Source: Undaria pinnatifida
Taxonomy: Eukaryota > Sar > Phaeophyceae > Laminariales > Alariaceae
Reading direction: 5' to 3'
Assembly (NCBI GenBank): GCA_012845835.1
Contig: JABAKD010000007.1
Location: 11,583,511-11,647,510, forward strand
Length of the DNA stretch: 64,000 nucleotides
In this document: piece by piece, positions 10,006-21,215 of the stretch
Position numbering within the stretch: the stretch's first letter is position 1
How the letters are laid out: every line of letters begins with the position of its first letter
Translations under genes and position numbers: made by a program
The notes under the pieces: model-generated
Told to the model about the DNA's origin: nothing
The model's input: the letters and a program-made list of their open reading frames with translations, nothing else
Databases searched by the model: none

Positions 10006-13000
10006 TCACCGTTCCTTGATGGTGGTTTCGTCTTCGAGGCTGCTATGACCGACATCACTAAGCTCGTTTGCCTCGTCGTTTTCCTTTTCCATGCCTACAA
10101 CTTCTACGGCTTCTTCTCCGGCTGTGCTATTTGAAGCTCCGGCCGAGGTTCCAAGGCTCTCGGTGTCGGCTTGCGCGTCGCCTGCTGCAGCAGCTTTCTC
10201 CGTGGCCTGTCCAATGAAGCTTTCTTGGGGAATCTCCGCCCCGGGGCCCGAACTCCCTGCGGCTGAAGCATCTAATGTCGCATGGAAAGCAGAGGTTTAG
10301 TGCAGAAAAAAACGTGACAGCACTTAATTACTCAACGATTTTGCGTATATTTCATGAAAAATGTCCATTGAAAATCGTGGGAAGAATGCTGCTGGAATTA
10401 GAGAATACATTGCTTAACAGTGGCAAATACCTTTTAGTATGCTCCAGCCCCTTCCCCGTCTGTCTCTTACATCGACCCGGGGTCACTTAAAGCGCATAAC
10501 GTCCTTGCTCCCTCCACTACCTGCACGGCATTCTGATATCAACTAAAATATCTCGGTATTTGTTTTCTTCGCCAGCTGGCGCCGAAGTTTGCATACGCAC
10601 CCTCTATACCCAAATAGCCACCTCCATGCATGCCAACTATTTACTAGAGTCAAACTGCCTGTGTCACACGAGTTTTCAGTTGCACGCACATTCGTGGGCA
10701 TTGAATCATGGGGTGTCCCCTTGAGGGGGGCGGTGTCAGCCGAAAGTTCAAGTATATAGTACATATTGGGCCAGAAGGATTTCGAGTATACGTGAGCAGT
10801 CATGGCGTTCATAAGTTCTTCTTGGGGCTATGTACGGCTCACACTTTGCTCGTATGTGCATGTAATACCATTTTTTGCAGTATACCGTGGAAACACGTCT
10901 CCTACACGAGAAGTTGGTGATGAGAAGACGCGGCATCTATACCTGCTGTAGTCCAATCTGCGATATTGGGTGGACACGGATTACACAGGGGGAGACCAGC
11001 GAGCGAAGTTACAGCACGCAGCCTTCTTGCCATGCGGTAGGTTCGATTCAAACATACCAACTGGAACGAGCATCCACGCAGCTTGATATTTGCGTTAGTT
11101 TTTGATAAAGTATAAACTTCACTCGTACTTCTGCTGAACTCCCGGCAGCAGCATCAGAAACATCAGTGGCAGAAGAGGTGTAGCAGCAGTAGCAACAGCA
11201 GCACGGCATGCGACACCAGAGCCAGGCCAGTGTTGCTGTGCGCGCACCTTGTCGACTAACCTACTGAACATTGCCAATCGTACAGCTCCAGTGGTATAGT
11301 TCCTGTTTCGTTCGGTTTTAAATTTCGAATTTGGCGGAGACTTACATCTCCGATCATCAAAATTCAAACAACATTAAAGTTAAGAACGTACTCTGTGTAA
11401 GGCACCACCACCACGGTGCCGGTGTCTACAGCAGAGCTTCTCCCCCCCCCCCCCTTCGTACAGTGGGCCTGACAATATATTTTGCGGCAACTACCAGGGG
11501 TGTCCACCGGTCCAAACGGTAATAATATTGTGGGCAGACAGATATTTTGAGCTTCAGACAGATATTTTGAGCTTGCTCGGTAAACTGAAGATCAAAAAAT
11601 CAAAATAGCCATCAATATTATTTTACGGCAAAAAAAGACCCGTTAAGATTTTGTCGAAAGTTTGAAGCTCATACTCGTACACTACGTAGCCCAGCAATGC
11701 TTGTGAAATCACGTGTTGCCGCATCCGCCTCAACTAAACCCCCAACAACTTAAGGTGAAACCCGCACTAGAAAGAGTGGGAAAATATTTACGCGTTCACA
11801 GGACCCGGGGTCTGCACCGGCCTTGATACCGTGTACGTCGAGTGCGGTGTACAAACGTGGAGACGTTCTACACGGTAGCCCCGCCAACTTGTCTTGAACA
11901 TTTTGGTCGGTTTCAAAATCAGCTCCGGGTCGTATCTCCTGCAACACGGTGTCCCTCGACACTGCGACGTCCTCGAACGTTAGCCCTTTGCACGCAAGAA
12001 CTTATATGGCTACTTTTCTTTCAATAGAGTCCTTCCTTGTGTCGAGCAGCCATGAAACGTTGGTGAAAGAAAATTGCTGGTGTGGGGGGGGGCTATCGTA
12101 GTGAGCATCAGTCCGTGGCCTAAACAAACTATGACAGACACAAACCGAGATACTGCAGCATTTCAAGGCACCCCACACTCGTGTGCGTTCCGGTATGAAG
12201 ACTTTTCTTTTCCTTGAAAAACGAAGAAGAAACGACTCGCGCTTCATTATTACCAAGGACAGGAGGTACTACAAGTACCGGAGCAGGACTGCGGAGGCTG
12301 CTGGCACGGTTGGTGATACAAGTGGGCCCGACGTCGCCGCAGAAACAAGACAAACCCGGTAGACTACAGGAAAAAATATAGACTATATATAGTCTAGACC
12401 ATACGAGCACCGGTATCAAAAATGCTCGTGCTACTGTAAGGCGTTAGGGACCGGTGCATTAGGGTGCCGAACCTGGGATTCGTGCCTAGGGGACCAGTGC
12501 AATAGGCGGCTGAATCGAGCACTTCAGCTAGAAGGGGCCGGTGCATTAATCGTACCTGACACACACAAGCAAGACAGTAGTATTGGTACGAAATCGTACG
12601 ACCTTTGGTACGAAAAAAAACCCGCAAAGCGACATGTTAGTACGAGATCGTATCAACAACAGCGACCTTTGGTACGAATTAGTACCGGCAACAAGCAAAA
12701 CATCGACCTTGCCTCAAAATCGTACGTACAAGAAACATTCAAAAGCAATAACGTAATGAACCGGTCCCTTAGCAAAAAAACTCGATTCGGTCCCCTAATG
12801 CACCGTTCCCATAGGCAAAACTTCCAGGTTCGGTCCAGTCCCCTAATGCATTGGTCCCCTAACGCATTTAGAGTCAAGTCCACACCATAACCAGTTCTGT
12901 TAGTAGTGTCGATGTATGGGAAGACCGCTGTACAACCTTAATCGCAGGCTAGATTTACTGCTGTACGGCAAGCCAGATTTGCCTGATGTAGCTGTCAATA

Positions 13001-13762
13001 TAAGAAAACGTGTCAAGCGGTCAGATACCCCGTTCGGAACCAGGCTTGGCGACCACGCGACCACAGAGCCTCAGCACCTCAGTTTCGAGATCGAGGAGGA
13101 CTTTGTCGAAACTCGCAAGCCCTTTGATTTATGCCTTCATAGGGTGTGCTACAGCGTGTGCCTCGCATGCCTTCGCAAACTGCTGCACGAGCCATACATA
13201 TACGGTACTTCGATCGTACGTGCTCCCCGGTCTATTGTGAGGGGATGCGCATGTATATCGTCGTGAGGCATACCTGGTACGTATCACGCGTACAGATAGG
13301 TGATTCCCCTGATTGTGTTTTACCTTCAACACTGCCGGCGATGGAAGTCTCCGGCATCGCATTGGATGAACCACCTCCTCCCCCAGAAGGGCTGCCATTA
13401 ACCACAAGCGTTGCCGACTGCAGTTCCGTGTCACCGGGAGACGCCTCCTCGTAAAGGTCCTTGAAAGCGGTCTTCAGGATATGGTGAATCGATCCAACTG
13501 CCGCCTCTTCCTCGCTGCCCCCCTGTCTCCCCGAGCTCGGATCGACCGTGCGAATGCTCCCACGTCCACTTTTCTTTTTCTCATTTGTTTTGTCGACGGA
13601 TTGTTGCTGCGTTTTCTCGCGGCCTGGTGCTTCCTCAACCACTGAGGCAGCAGTGCTCCTGCCGGCTGCTGCTGTCGTGGGGTCATTCCGCTGGGGCTGC
13701 TGCTGCTGCTGCTGTGTGCCTAAAGCAGACCCGTCGGCGTGACCCTTTATCTTGCTACTCAT
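10006..13762 (-). CDS. Two-exon host gene, acidic low-complexity protein
   Basis: Model: exon 1 13762-13324 (439 nt) and exon 2 10271-10006 (266 nt), 234 codons plus TGA. Exon 1 opens with an ATG, encodes a Gln tract, Ala/Ser/Gly-rich and Lys-rich segments and one possibly folded piece (GSIHHILKTAFKDLYEEAS), and ends at GAAG|GTAAAA in phase 1. Exon 2 follows CGACATTAG, completes the split codon exactly, and is Ala/Ser/Glu-rich with an acidic tail. The 3052-bp intron holds a copia relic and a foldback element. Further small exons inside it are possible: 13128-13024 is open with LASFDKVLLDLETEVLRL, though a stop and the phase argue against the obvious splice. The exon-2 acceptor has only a weak pyrimidine tract; nearby CAGs are alternatives. 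No family is recognised; most of the protein is predicted to be disordered, so its function is unknown. Confidence 0.5.
10272..11749. other. Intronic or intergenic sequence, unassigned
   Basis: This falls inside the modelled long intron of the 10.0-13.76 kb gene. It holds a C-tract at about 11442-11454 and a 20-bp tandem duplication described separately. A plus-strand frame just after 11100 (ELPAAASETSVAEEV) looks protein-like but is short and unsupported. Confidence 0.4.
11535..11574. repeat. Perfect 20-bp tandem duplication
   Basis: CAGACAGATATTTTGAGCTT occurs twice head to tail with no differences (11535-11554 and 11555-11574). There is no sign of function; a recent slippage or footprint event is the simplest reading. 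Confidence 0.95.
11750..12110 (-). mobile_element. Ty1/copia integrase fragment (second copy)
   Basis: The DNA aligns over about 250 bp with the copia integrase region at 18220-18465: shared GAGCAGCCATG, ACGTTGGTGA/ACGTTCGTGA and a G-run before GCTATCGTAG. In translation, DSPPPHQQFSFTNVSWLLDT here matches DSPPPNQRFFITNVPWLLHT there. This is therefore an independent relic of the same copia family, truncated at both ends and broken by stops. It lies in the same orientation as the long copia element and inside the intron of the 10.0-13.76 kb gene. Confidence 0.7.
12437..12868. mobile_element. Foldback element with ~120-bp inverted arms
   Basis: Left arm (about 12441-12560) and right arm (about 12745-12864) are inverted copies of each other, starting GCGTTAGGGACC and ending GGTCCCCTAACGC. 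Within each arm a shorter block (GGACCGGTGCATTAGGG and variants) is itself repeated two or three times. The centre has palindromic TACGAAATCGTACGACC-type repeats. There is no coding capacity. This architecture fits a foldback or MITE element; the target duplication is not clear. Confidence 0.75.
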
Positions 13763-13834
13763 CGTCTAACTAACGAGCGAGCAGCCCGCTGTGATATCTC
13801 TGCATGCCTTGAGTGTTGAGAGATGTCGTGTGCA

Positions 13835-13902
13835 TGTATCTTAGGCAGTGCTCGACAAGGCGGTCGCCTGTATCTTAGGCAGTGCTCGACAAGGCGGTCG
13901 CC
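13835..13902. repeat. 34-bp tandem repeat, two perfect units
   Basis: The units 13835-13868 and 13869-13902 are identical; each runs from TGTATCTTAG to GGCGGTCGCC. They lie 73-140 bp upstream of the start codon of the minus-strand gene beginning at 13762, so they could be promoter or leader sequence of that gene. Confidence 0.95.
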
Positions 13903-15109
13903 TGTAGAGCAGTTCGGGACTCGGGGATTGGGAGAGTTGCGATGTCGTGATGTCGTGGTGTGACGGGGAAAATGCGGCGAAATATAGACGAAACGGCTGG
14001 TGCTGTGCCACACCGAAGGTTGTCCTGAAATCTGACCAATCATAGCCGTTGGGTAAAAAAATGGCTAATAATACGCAAGTGAACATAAAGTTGACCAATC
14101 AGAATGACACAAATGTACTTACGGCGTAACAAGGTCAAACCAACCCATCAGAAACGCGGTACAATAGGCACGAGAACAGCTGTGAGCGAGCCCCGAGCTA
14201 TTAGCGGTGTCTGTGTCCCTGTGAGCTGTGTTGGTGTGTAGGTATGGGCTGGATTGCTGTGTAGGTATGCGCTGTGCTGCTGTGTAGGTATGAGCTGTGA
14301 GATGTGCGCTATGCGCTGTGAGCTGTGGGCTGTGTGCTGCTATGTTTGTTATGTGAGCAGCTGTGAGCTGTGAGTTGCGAGCTGCAAGCTCCAATGTGTT
14401 GTACAAAAGATGTCTCGGGAGACAGCAAGCGAGGGAAAACGTCAACGTCTGCTGTCAAGGGCGTCGGTCACTGTATTCCAGACAAAATCTGACCCACGAT
14501 ATTATAATACTTCCCTTGTGTTGTGTGTCCATTTCAACGCAACCTTCTTACAGCCTGGTACCTGGTATCCAAAGTACCAATCGGCGAGAGCCCGTCTCCC
14601 GTCTCATTCTGTGTGGGGTCTGTAGTGAGCTGTGTTGCTATACATGTTGCTGTGAGCTGCGATACTGTGAGCTACGAGTACGGATACGACGTGTGTTGCG
14701 AAGAGTTGCGAGAGGTTGTATCGGCCGAGTGGCTAGATACGAGGCCAGAATATTGTTGTGGCCCCCGTCCCGTCTCGTCTGTTTTACGAGGCGTCCACTT
14801 GACACGGCTACGAATGATTGTTGTTTTGGCCCACCTTCCTGGGGTGAGGACACTGTACCACTAGCCTACACCATAATCTACATGAATAGTGGTGAGAAAC
14901 ACGGTACCGCTGTACTGCCCCACCCCCCCGACAACTTTGAGCTCTACTTTATAGCAGCAACACAGCAGAAGTAAAATTATGTGCCGTACGTATAACTACA
15001 GCCAATACAGCAGTTGCCTGTAACACGTGATACCTACTTCTACAGACGTACCTTCTGCCCCATGTCGATCGCAAGGTTCTGCAGCGACCCGCAAGCCAAC
15101 GCGATTCCA
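13903..15109. repeat. AGCTGTG-rich minisatellite and unassigned flanks
   Basis: From about 14205 to 14395 the plus strand is rich in short units such as TGTGTAGGTATG(A/C)GCTG and GAGCTGT, and a shorter GCTGTGAGCT patch recurs near 14635-14670. The frames that stay open here are period-derived. I see no gene; a C-run lies at 14923-14931. Confidence 0.6.
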
Positions 15110-15345
15110 AGACCACCGGACACTGAATAATGGAATGGTCGGTCGAAGTAAATTGAATTGTTGGTCGTGGAACTAAGTTTTAATAGCCCTACAATAAAGT
15201 TCCTGAGACCTACGTACATACTACGTCTGTCACAAGGCTGGCGGCTGACGCCGGGACGCCCAATGAATCAAAATGACCCGAGTGCAACTGTGCATCTGCC
15301 CGACGTACGTTCGTTGATACAGCCTATATCGAATACCCTCCTTGA
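15110..15345 (-). repeat. Copia 3' LTR relic
   Basis: Aligns with 20990-21215 in the same orientation through patches of similarity (GAACT..., CCCGAGTGCAACT, CGACGTACGTTCGTTGAT). Identity by eye is low, and exact ends and target duplication could not be set. Confidence 0.5.
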
Positions 15346-15459
15346 GTGTACCAACAAGCATAGCCATTGCCACGTTGAGTATGGCCAAAACGAGAACGGA
15401 CCCCTTAATGTCAAATAATGGAATCCATTAACAGTAGAAAAACATGAAAATGTTGAAAC

Positions 15460-17089
15460 CTACCCTCTGCCCAAAAGGAAATCGCGGTGCCTTTCGAAGC
15501 TCTTGCTATCAACGGCTTGTGTCACTGTACCAGCATGCTGGTCATGTGACTGAAGATAGTGCACTGAGATGTCTCTTCTGGCAGCCATCTCCCTGAGAAA
15601 ATGGTGCAGCACATCGATGTGCTTGCTGTTGGATGAACTCAAGGGGATTTTCGCTAAGTTCTATCGCCCCTTGTTGTCCTCGTACACGCCAATGCTCATT
15701 GGCCCTAGGCCGGGCATCAGAAACACCAGTATTCCCCTAACACTCATGCCTCCTTGACCCCGTTTGCCATGATATGCTGCCCCTGTGGTAGATAGAGTGA
15801 CTCACCTTCTGAGTCCTAGAGGGCCAAGACACAAGCGTGCCCCCGAAACAACTGGCTACACCAGAAACGAAACGACTGTCCTCTACCTTGTGGGCATAGT
15901 TTGCGTCTACGTACGTCTTCAAACTAAACTCCAAGTGCACCGATCCGAAGTCATGACCTCTCCTGAAAGTTAGCCCTAAGTCCGACGTAGCATTCAAATA
16001 CACGAGTATCGTCTGTGCCGCCTTGCAGTGAAGTAGCTTGGGGACATGCGAAAAACGCGCCATGGCCCGAACTGCAATCGTGATATCGGGTCTCGTCTGG
16101 TTCGCGATCCACATCAGGCTCCTCACGATCCCACGGAACGGTACATCCCAACACTCTCTCCTCCTCTCTGTCGTGCCCGACATTAATGGAAGGAGTAGGG
16201 GGGACGGGGCTAGACTTTGAGACTCCAGAACGGCTTAGTACACTCCGGACGAATTGAGTCTGCCAAATCTCCAAGGTGCCATTCTACCGGGCTCTTGCGC
16301 ATACTGTCCACGTACCACTCTACCTCCCCGATATGTTTGGTGGGAAATCTCTGGTTGAAAGCACTGGCTACAACTTCAGTCACCTCCTCAGTAGCTGCAA
16401 TTTTGAAATCGTCCACATGAAAGACCAGCATCACCACAACGTCACCAGCAACCTTCAGTCGAAACACTCAGCGACCTACCAAGGACTGCTCGAAACCACA
16501 CTCCACGAGTGTGGACGACAAAAAACTGATATCACGCTCGACTACTTTGCTTTACGCCGTAAAGGGTCGTGACTCTGGGGGGAAGTCGCAGATAGATATC
16601 GGTGTCCAATTAAGACTGAATGAAAGCCTGGTCCACATCTAAGTGCCTCAGGTCCTAGCCGACCTCACATGCCACGGCCGTCACCAACCTGTTAGAAGAA
16701 CCAGGTGCTGTAGGAGCCAATGTCTCAACGTAGTCTACTCCCTCTACCTGGTTGTACTCCATAGACACCATACGGGGTTTTGCCCTGTTAGCCATCCCAT
16801 GCGAATGGCCATTCCACTTGTATAGCCACTTGGCGTCTACGATGTTGCACCCCTCCGAAATTTCATGCACTTCCCCAAAGGTACCGGCTGCCACGAGCCC
16901 ATCGCAGTCCATTCTCGTCCCTTCCATCCACACGTCCGAATAATGCGACGAACATGCCGCATGGTACGACAGTGGTTCCGGCTCTCCTTCCAGGATGCGA
17001 AATTTCGGTAAATCGCACGGTTTACGGGTACATTCCTGTACCGTCAGCAGCCCATGGATTAGTTTGCCCCTTTCACCGGGCCTAAACAT
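15460..17089 (-). pseudogene. pol: Copia pol: reverse transcriptase and RNase H
   Basis: The RT start is visible at 17089-16655 (NIVDAKWLYKW and VEGVDYVETLAPTAP, matching the conserved copia RT entry). The catalytic box is at 16467-16210 as VFHVDDFKIA, that is HVDD where copia elements have YVDD. Next come the connection segment and RNase H (16183-15737; RGIVRSLMWIANQTRPDI, then TYVDANYAHK). The frame closing pol is 15642-15460 (SSNSKHIDVLHHFLREMAAR, ending DFLLGRG). Each part lies in a different frame, so several indels and stops break the polyprotein. It once copied element RNA into DNA in cytoplasmic particles; this copy cannot make an intact protein. Confidence 0.85.
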
Positions 17090-17179
17090 ACTTGCCAGGC
17101 CAGCTGCGTCTTTATTGAGCGCTCACGTCTGCGCTCTTGTTCATCTCAACTCCCCGCCATCTTTACGTCCGAGTTAGAA

Positions 17180-18744
17180 TCAAGTTGGCTCTCCGCAGGC
17201 CGCATCATCGTCGTCACCGGAAGACTCTCGTCTGATGACGATGTCTCGCTTCCGTCGACCGAGATGTCGCCGTCGGCACACGTCTCGTTGCTCTCGGACG
17301 ACAAATTTAACATCTGGTGGGGCAGGTGTAGTGTCGGGGACCGGCAGATTTTCACCACCCACTGAATCCCTTTCACCTTCTCCACCATGGCCTACACTCC
17401 CCGCCGAATGTGTTGCTCGACGCTGATGGGGGATTACCCTCTCCAGAAGCGGTAATGAAGTCGGTGGATCAGAATCGAAACCATCTAGCCCTTCCGACTC
17501 TGACGTCCCTTCCGGCTCCGGTGCTCCTGCCAAATCCGATGGTATGGACTGCTGCAGTTGCACCGGTGGCACCTTCATATCCGGTGCAGCATCCCAGGGG
17601 ACGTCTCTTGTTTATGTCACCTTGTATGCCCGTGTCAACATCGACAATGGAATACGGGGGTGATCGATGCCTGAACCGAGGTCCAAGCTACTCTCGAACC
17701 TGGGGAACGACTTCGACGGACGGACGCAGAAACGGGTGTAGACAGGCAGACGTTGCCTTGCCGTACCACATCTCGTGCGGCAACTTGTTGCTTGAGTTAT
17801 ATGTCGTCGCAGTGCGATTCAGGGCTTTCGCACTGCCATTACACTGTCTCAGCCCAGAGCGTTTCTGATGCTGGAAGTTTGATGTGGGAAAAAAGATGGG
17901 GGCTTGGACGACAGAGTAAATAGACGCGTTTTGGATGATGCCGAGGGCTCTCTCGGCAACGCCGCTATATTCTGGGCAACTTGCGTGCATGCATTCTCGT
18001 TTCATAAAATGCTGCCTGCATACGTCACCGAAATCACCAATAAAGAATTCTCCACCCTTGTCAGACCTTTATCGCCTCTACCTCCCACGGAACACCATCC
18101 GCACGCACATCTGATAAACCTTCCTCAAGGCGTCAGCGGCATCGGAATTACGCTTGGGGAAGTATACCCAAGAGTACCGGGCAAAGTAGTCCTTCACTAT
18201 AACCACAACATACCGTTTATAAGTCTTACTACGGTAGCCCCCCCAACGATTCTTCAACGAAATCGCGGGTTTTTAAACCAGCTCTTCCCGGTCGTACCAC
18301 CTGCAAACCGATGCCCCTTGCCCTCCCGACGACATCGTTCGACCGTATTTTCCAAACAAGAAAACACGTGATCATCTCGTTTTTCATGGCATCCTTGCTC
18401 GTGTGGAGCAGCCATGGAACGTTCGTGATAAAAAATCGCTGGTTCGGGGGAGGGCTATCGTAGAATCAGTCTTACCTTACAGTGAACGGACGATCGTAGG
18501 CCCATTGAGATCGACAAACACTCTTCTTAGGTTCTGCGTAGCCCATGAGTTTGTTGGAAGTCGGTTTACGGTGTCCCTTGTCAATGGAACACCCAGTGCT
18601 CGTGCTCAGGTCACCTAATAGCTCTACACCTAGCGATTTGGCCGTCTCTCTTAACAGAAATCCGTTATCATGGCCGTGCACGCAGTTGAAAACTTTGATG
18701 TCTGCAACAGCTTCACGCACGTCAAGACTCCCGGGGGCTATCAC
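17180..18744 (-). pseudogene. pol: Copia pol: pre-integrase and integrase region
   Basis: The zinc-binding pre-integrase segment is at 18744-18472 (VFNCVHGHDNGFLLRETAK, with CVHGH as the HH part and a later Cys), where it would hold the element DNA ends. The integrase core is spread over 18465-18220 and 18005-17688; the segment ASCPEYSGVAERALG carries the final catalytic Glu of DDE integrases. A Pro/Ser/acid-rich linker follows at 17578-17180, a normal position between copia integrase and RT. Frames change several times and the first catalytic aspartates cannot be assigned with confidence. Confidence 0.75.
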
Positions 18745-18926
18745 AGGACCACCAGGGGAACAGAGTTAGCGCCGGATGGAGTTCTCGATCGGACTCGGGA
18801 ACCGACATGGCAAATAGAATGTCGTCATCATCGGGGTCAGTCTTTTTACCAACGTTTGAAGATCAAGATCCATCACTCCAAACCCTGAGGCGTCCATGTG
18901 CTAAGGACACACTCATATACCCATCA

Positions 18927-20470
18927 TCAGTCACGAAACCTGCTCCTCGCTTGTGTGCAACCATTGAGGGAAAAAATGGTGAAAGACAAGTCGGGCGCGT
19001 AAGCCACATTTACTAGCCTTACTGTGACACCTCCTCTCTTGTCGGGAAAAGCTACAGTCAGCAACCCGTAAGTCTCAACCGTAATTAGCGTACCGTTACC
19101 AATCCCAATCTTGTCATCGGTCGGGTGCAAGGCACGGAGCAAGTCAGCTGATCTGTCATGTGAAATTCCGCGCCGTTATCAACTGTCCACTTCTCTGTGC
19201 CGCCCCTACTCTAATCGCGCTCTCCTACAGCACCAATCATACTTATCATACTAATCGTCAGACACACTAAAACGTCACCAGAACAGTTATGGGATTTCTT
19301 CACAGCGCGGGTGGCGTATGCGGTAACGTAGTACCATCGATGACCGGACCTCAAGCGCCGGTGACATTGGGTCCGCATGTCATCGTACGTCTTCTCCCCG
19401 TCCTTGTCATACTGTTGCTGTTGTCGTGTTTGGTTGCAGCAGCACTACTACCGGAAATGCCCGTTCCGACCACACCCATGTACCAGTTCGGTCATTCTTA
19501 CCACTAACTTCTTGCTTACGGTGTTGGCGGGCGGGCTTGTTCGCTACAAGGGCTTGTCCTACATTACTATTCTTCCTGCTCGTACTCCCGGACATGATTG
19601 GGAACCTCGCTGTCTAACTATTGCCTCTATCTCGGCACGGGTGATGTGGCCCCCGTACAATGTCGTACATTGTTTTAATTCGTAGTCCATCGTAAGTACG
19701 TCTACGAGTTGAAAAATAAACATCCTCGTCTGGTAAGTGTACCCCCAAGGGTCCTAGCACGCCCACGAGCTTGTCTACCTGCGCGAAAAACTTCATTAGA
19801 TATTCGTTCTCTTCCATCTCCAACTCATTGAAGAAACGTTTCCATATCGATTTATCCAAGAATGGTTTTGGTCAAAACCAATCGCACAGTAGTCGGCAAC
19901 CTGCACTACACTAGGCGAGTTGGTGTCAAACACCGTGCTCAGCAACTCACGGTCCGTGATGCTCTTCGTTAAACATGTCCACGCAATATGTTGTCGTCAA
20001 AAGCTAGCCTCACTGAATCCTTGATCAATCAAAAAAGCGAGCAGTCACGGAGAGGAATGTCGGTGACAGTTGTAAATACCTGCATGCAATCATTCGACGA
20101 AACCAAAACTCAACACGTCTAGTTCATGAAGGAAATCTTCCCTACACCCCAAGGTGGGAACAACTGTTTTGATCCTGCCTATTTTCCGAGATCTTAAGGC
20201 GAGACTGCTACCCCTGGCAACCTCGACCAAACCAATACTTTGCAGCTCACTATTGATGTTGACTCCTTCATCTCGATGGCCGGAAGCAGACCCTGCTCGC
20301 GCACCAGCCCCAGCACCTTCAGCATGCTGGTCTCCCCCGGCAGACCCCTGTTTCAGTCTGCCAGTCTGCTCCCGACTAGCCTCGATTTTCGACAGACTAT
20401 ATTCAAAGGTCCTTGCCTGATTCTGGAGTGGCGCCTTGGGTTTCTCAACAGTACTTTCTTGGTCACCCAT
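18927..20470 (-). pseudogene. gag: Copia gag and protease relic
   Basis: The ATG at 20470 opens a 126-codon hydrophilic frame, a good candidate for the Gag N-terminus. A helical Gag core is at 19859-19614 (FFAQVDKLVGVLGPLG, then LPDEDVYFSTRRR). A copia-type protease flank is at 19142-18927 (GNGTLITVETYGLLTVAF, VAYAPDLSFTIFSL). The catalytic DSG/DTG triplet and the zinc knuckle are not clear, and the parts lie in different frames with stops between them. Confidence 0.65.
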
Positions 20471-20740
20471 GTCAGAACGACTAGTCGAGTTCGAGCGTTA
20501 ACGGTGACTACGTGGGACAGTGGGTAGTGCTATGTGACCAACGAAATATATGGTTGCGAGTCCGTCATTTGGCTCACCGATTTTGTAACAGGGATCTCCG
20601 GGGCTCCACTCACGCCGTTCTCTCCAACCTCTCCTCCTTTTTCCTTCGATGGCCATCTGGATACTTCCTATATAGATGAAGCACAACATCTTCTTCTTTC
20701 TGGGGCATTTTGCAAAAGGCACATTTCTGTCAGGACATCA

Positions 20741-20835
20741 GCTCGGGGCTGTTTTGTTACCACTCCGTCTTCTGTTCGACTTTGCCATTGACGAAGTTGA
20801 ACGGAAGACGGAGTGACGACAAAACAGCCCCGAGC
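20741..20835. repeat. 95-bp near-perfect hairpin
   Basis: Arms of 42 nt (20741-20782 and 20794-20835) pair with five mismatches around an 11-nt loop. The outer stem begins GCTCGGGGCTGTTTTGT. It lies between the copia 5' LTR relic and the gag start, in what would be the RNA leader. It could be a packaging or dimer signal of the element, a small inserted foldback, or a small-RNA precursor. Confidence 0.9.
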
Positions 20836-20989
20836 CGACGTCTAGACAAATCACTGCCCTCTGCAGGATGTCCCTGAAGTAAGAGAATGTTGCGCTTTGT
20901 CTTCACTTCAACGTATCCTGATGAACACTGTAGGGAAACGGAAGGAGAGGTTGCCGAGGATGGTGAGAGCGCAGCGACCATGGTTGGGC

Positions 20990-21215
20990 ACGGACTACCA
21001 CTTCATATCGTCCACCGTCAGGCAAAAATTGTCAGTACCTTCCTGAATCACAACCCACGAACTCTCAAATCCAATTCCCCCGCAATATTCCTTTACAAGG
21101 AATTTGCCGCTAAATATCCGTTGCGTAACATTATCCCGCGATGGCCCGAGTCCAACTCTGCGACTGCCGACGTACATTCCTTGATATAACCTGTGTTGAA
21201 TAGTCGGCAATGTCG
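20990..21215 (-). repeat. Copia 5' LTR relic
   Basis: Partner of 15110-15345. Similarity is clearest at ATGGCCCGAGTCCAACTC and GACGTACATTCCTTGATA. It is much diverged, consistent with an old insertion. Confidence 0.5.

Larger units (their letters stand above)
15110..21215 (-). mobile_element. Decayed Ty1/copia retrotransposon
   Basis: Reading the minus strand from right to left gives the copia order: gag (20470-19614), protease (19142-18927), pre-integrase domain (18744-18472), integrase (18465-17688), reverse transcriptase (17089-16210), RNase H (16183-15737) and pol C-terminus (15642-15460). Integrase before RT is diagnostic of Ty1/copia. Relic LTRs can be aligned at about 15110-15345 and 20990-21215; they share TGACCCGAGTGCAACT/TGGCCCGAGTCCAACT and CGACGTAC. 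LTR divergence and many stops and frameshifts show an old insertion. The element is probably unable to move. Confidence 0.85.
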
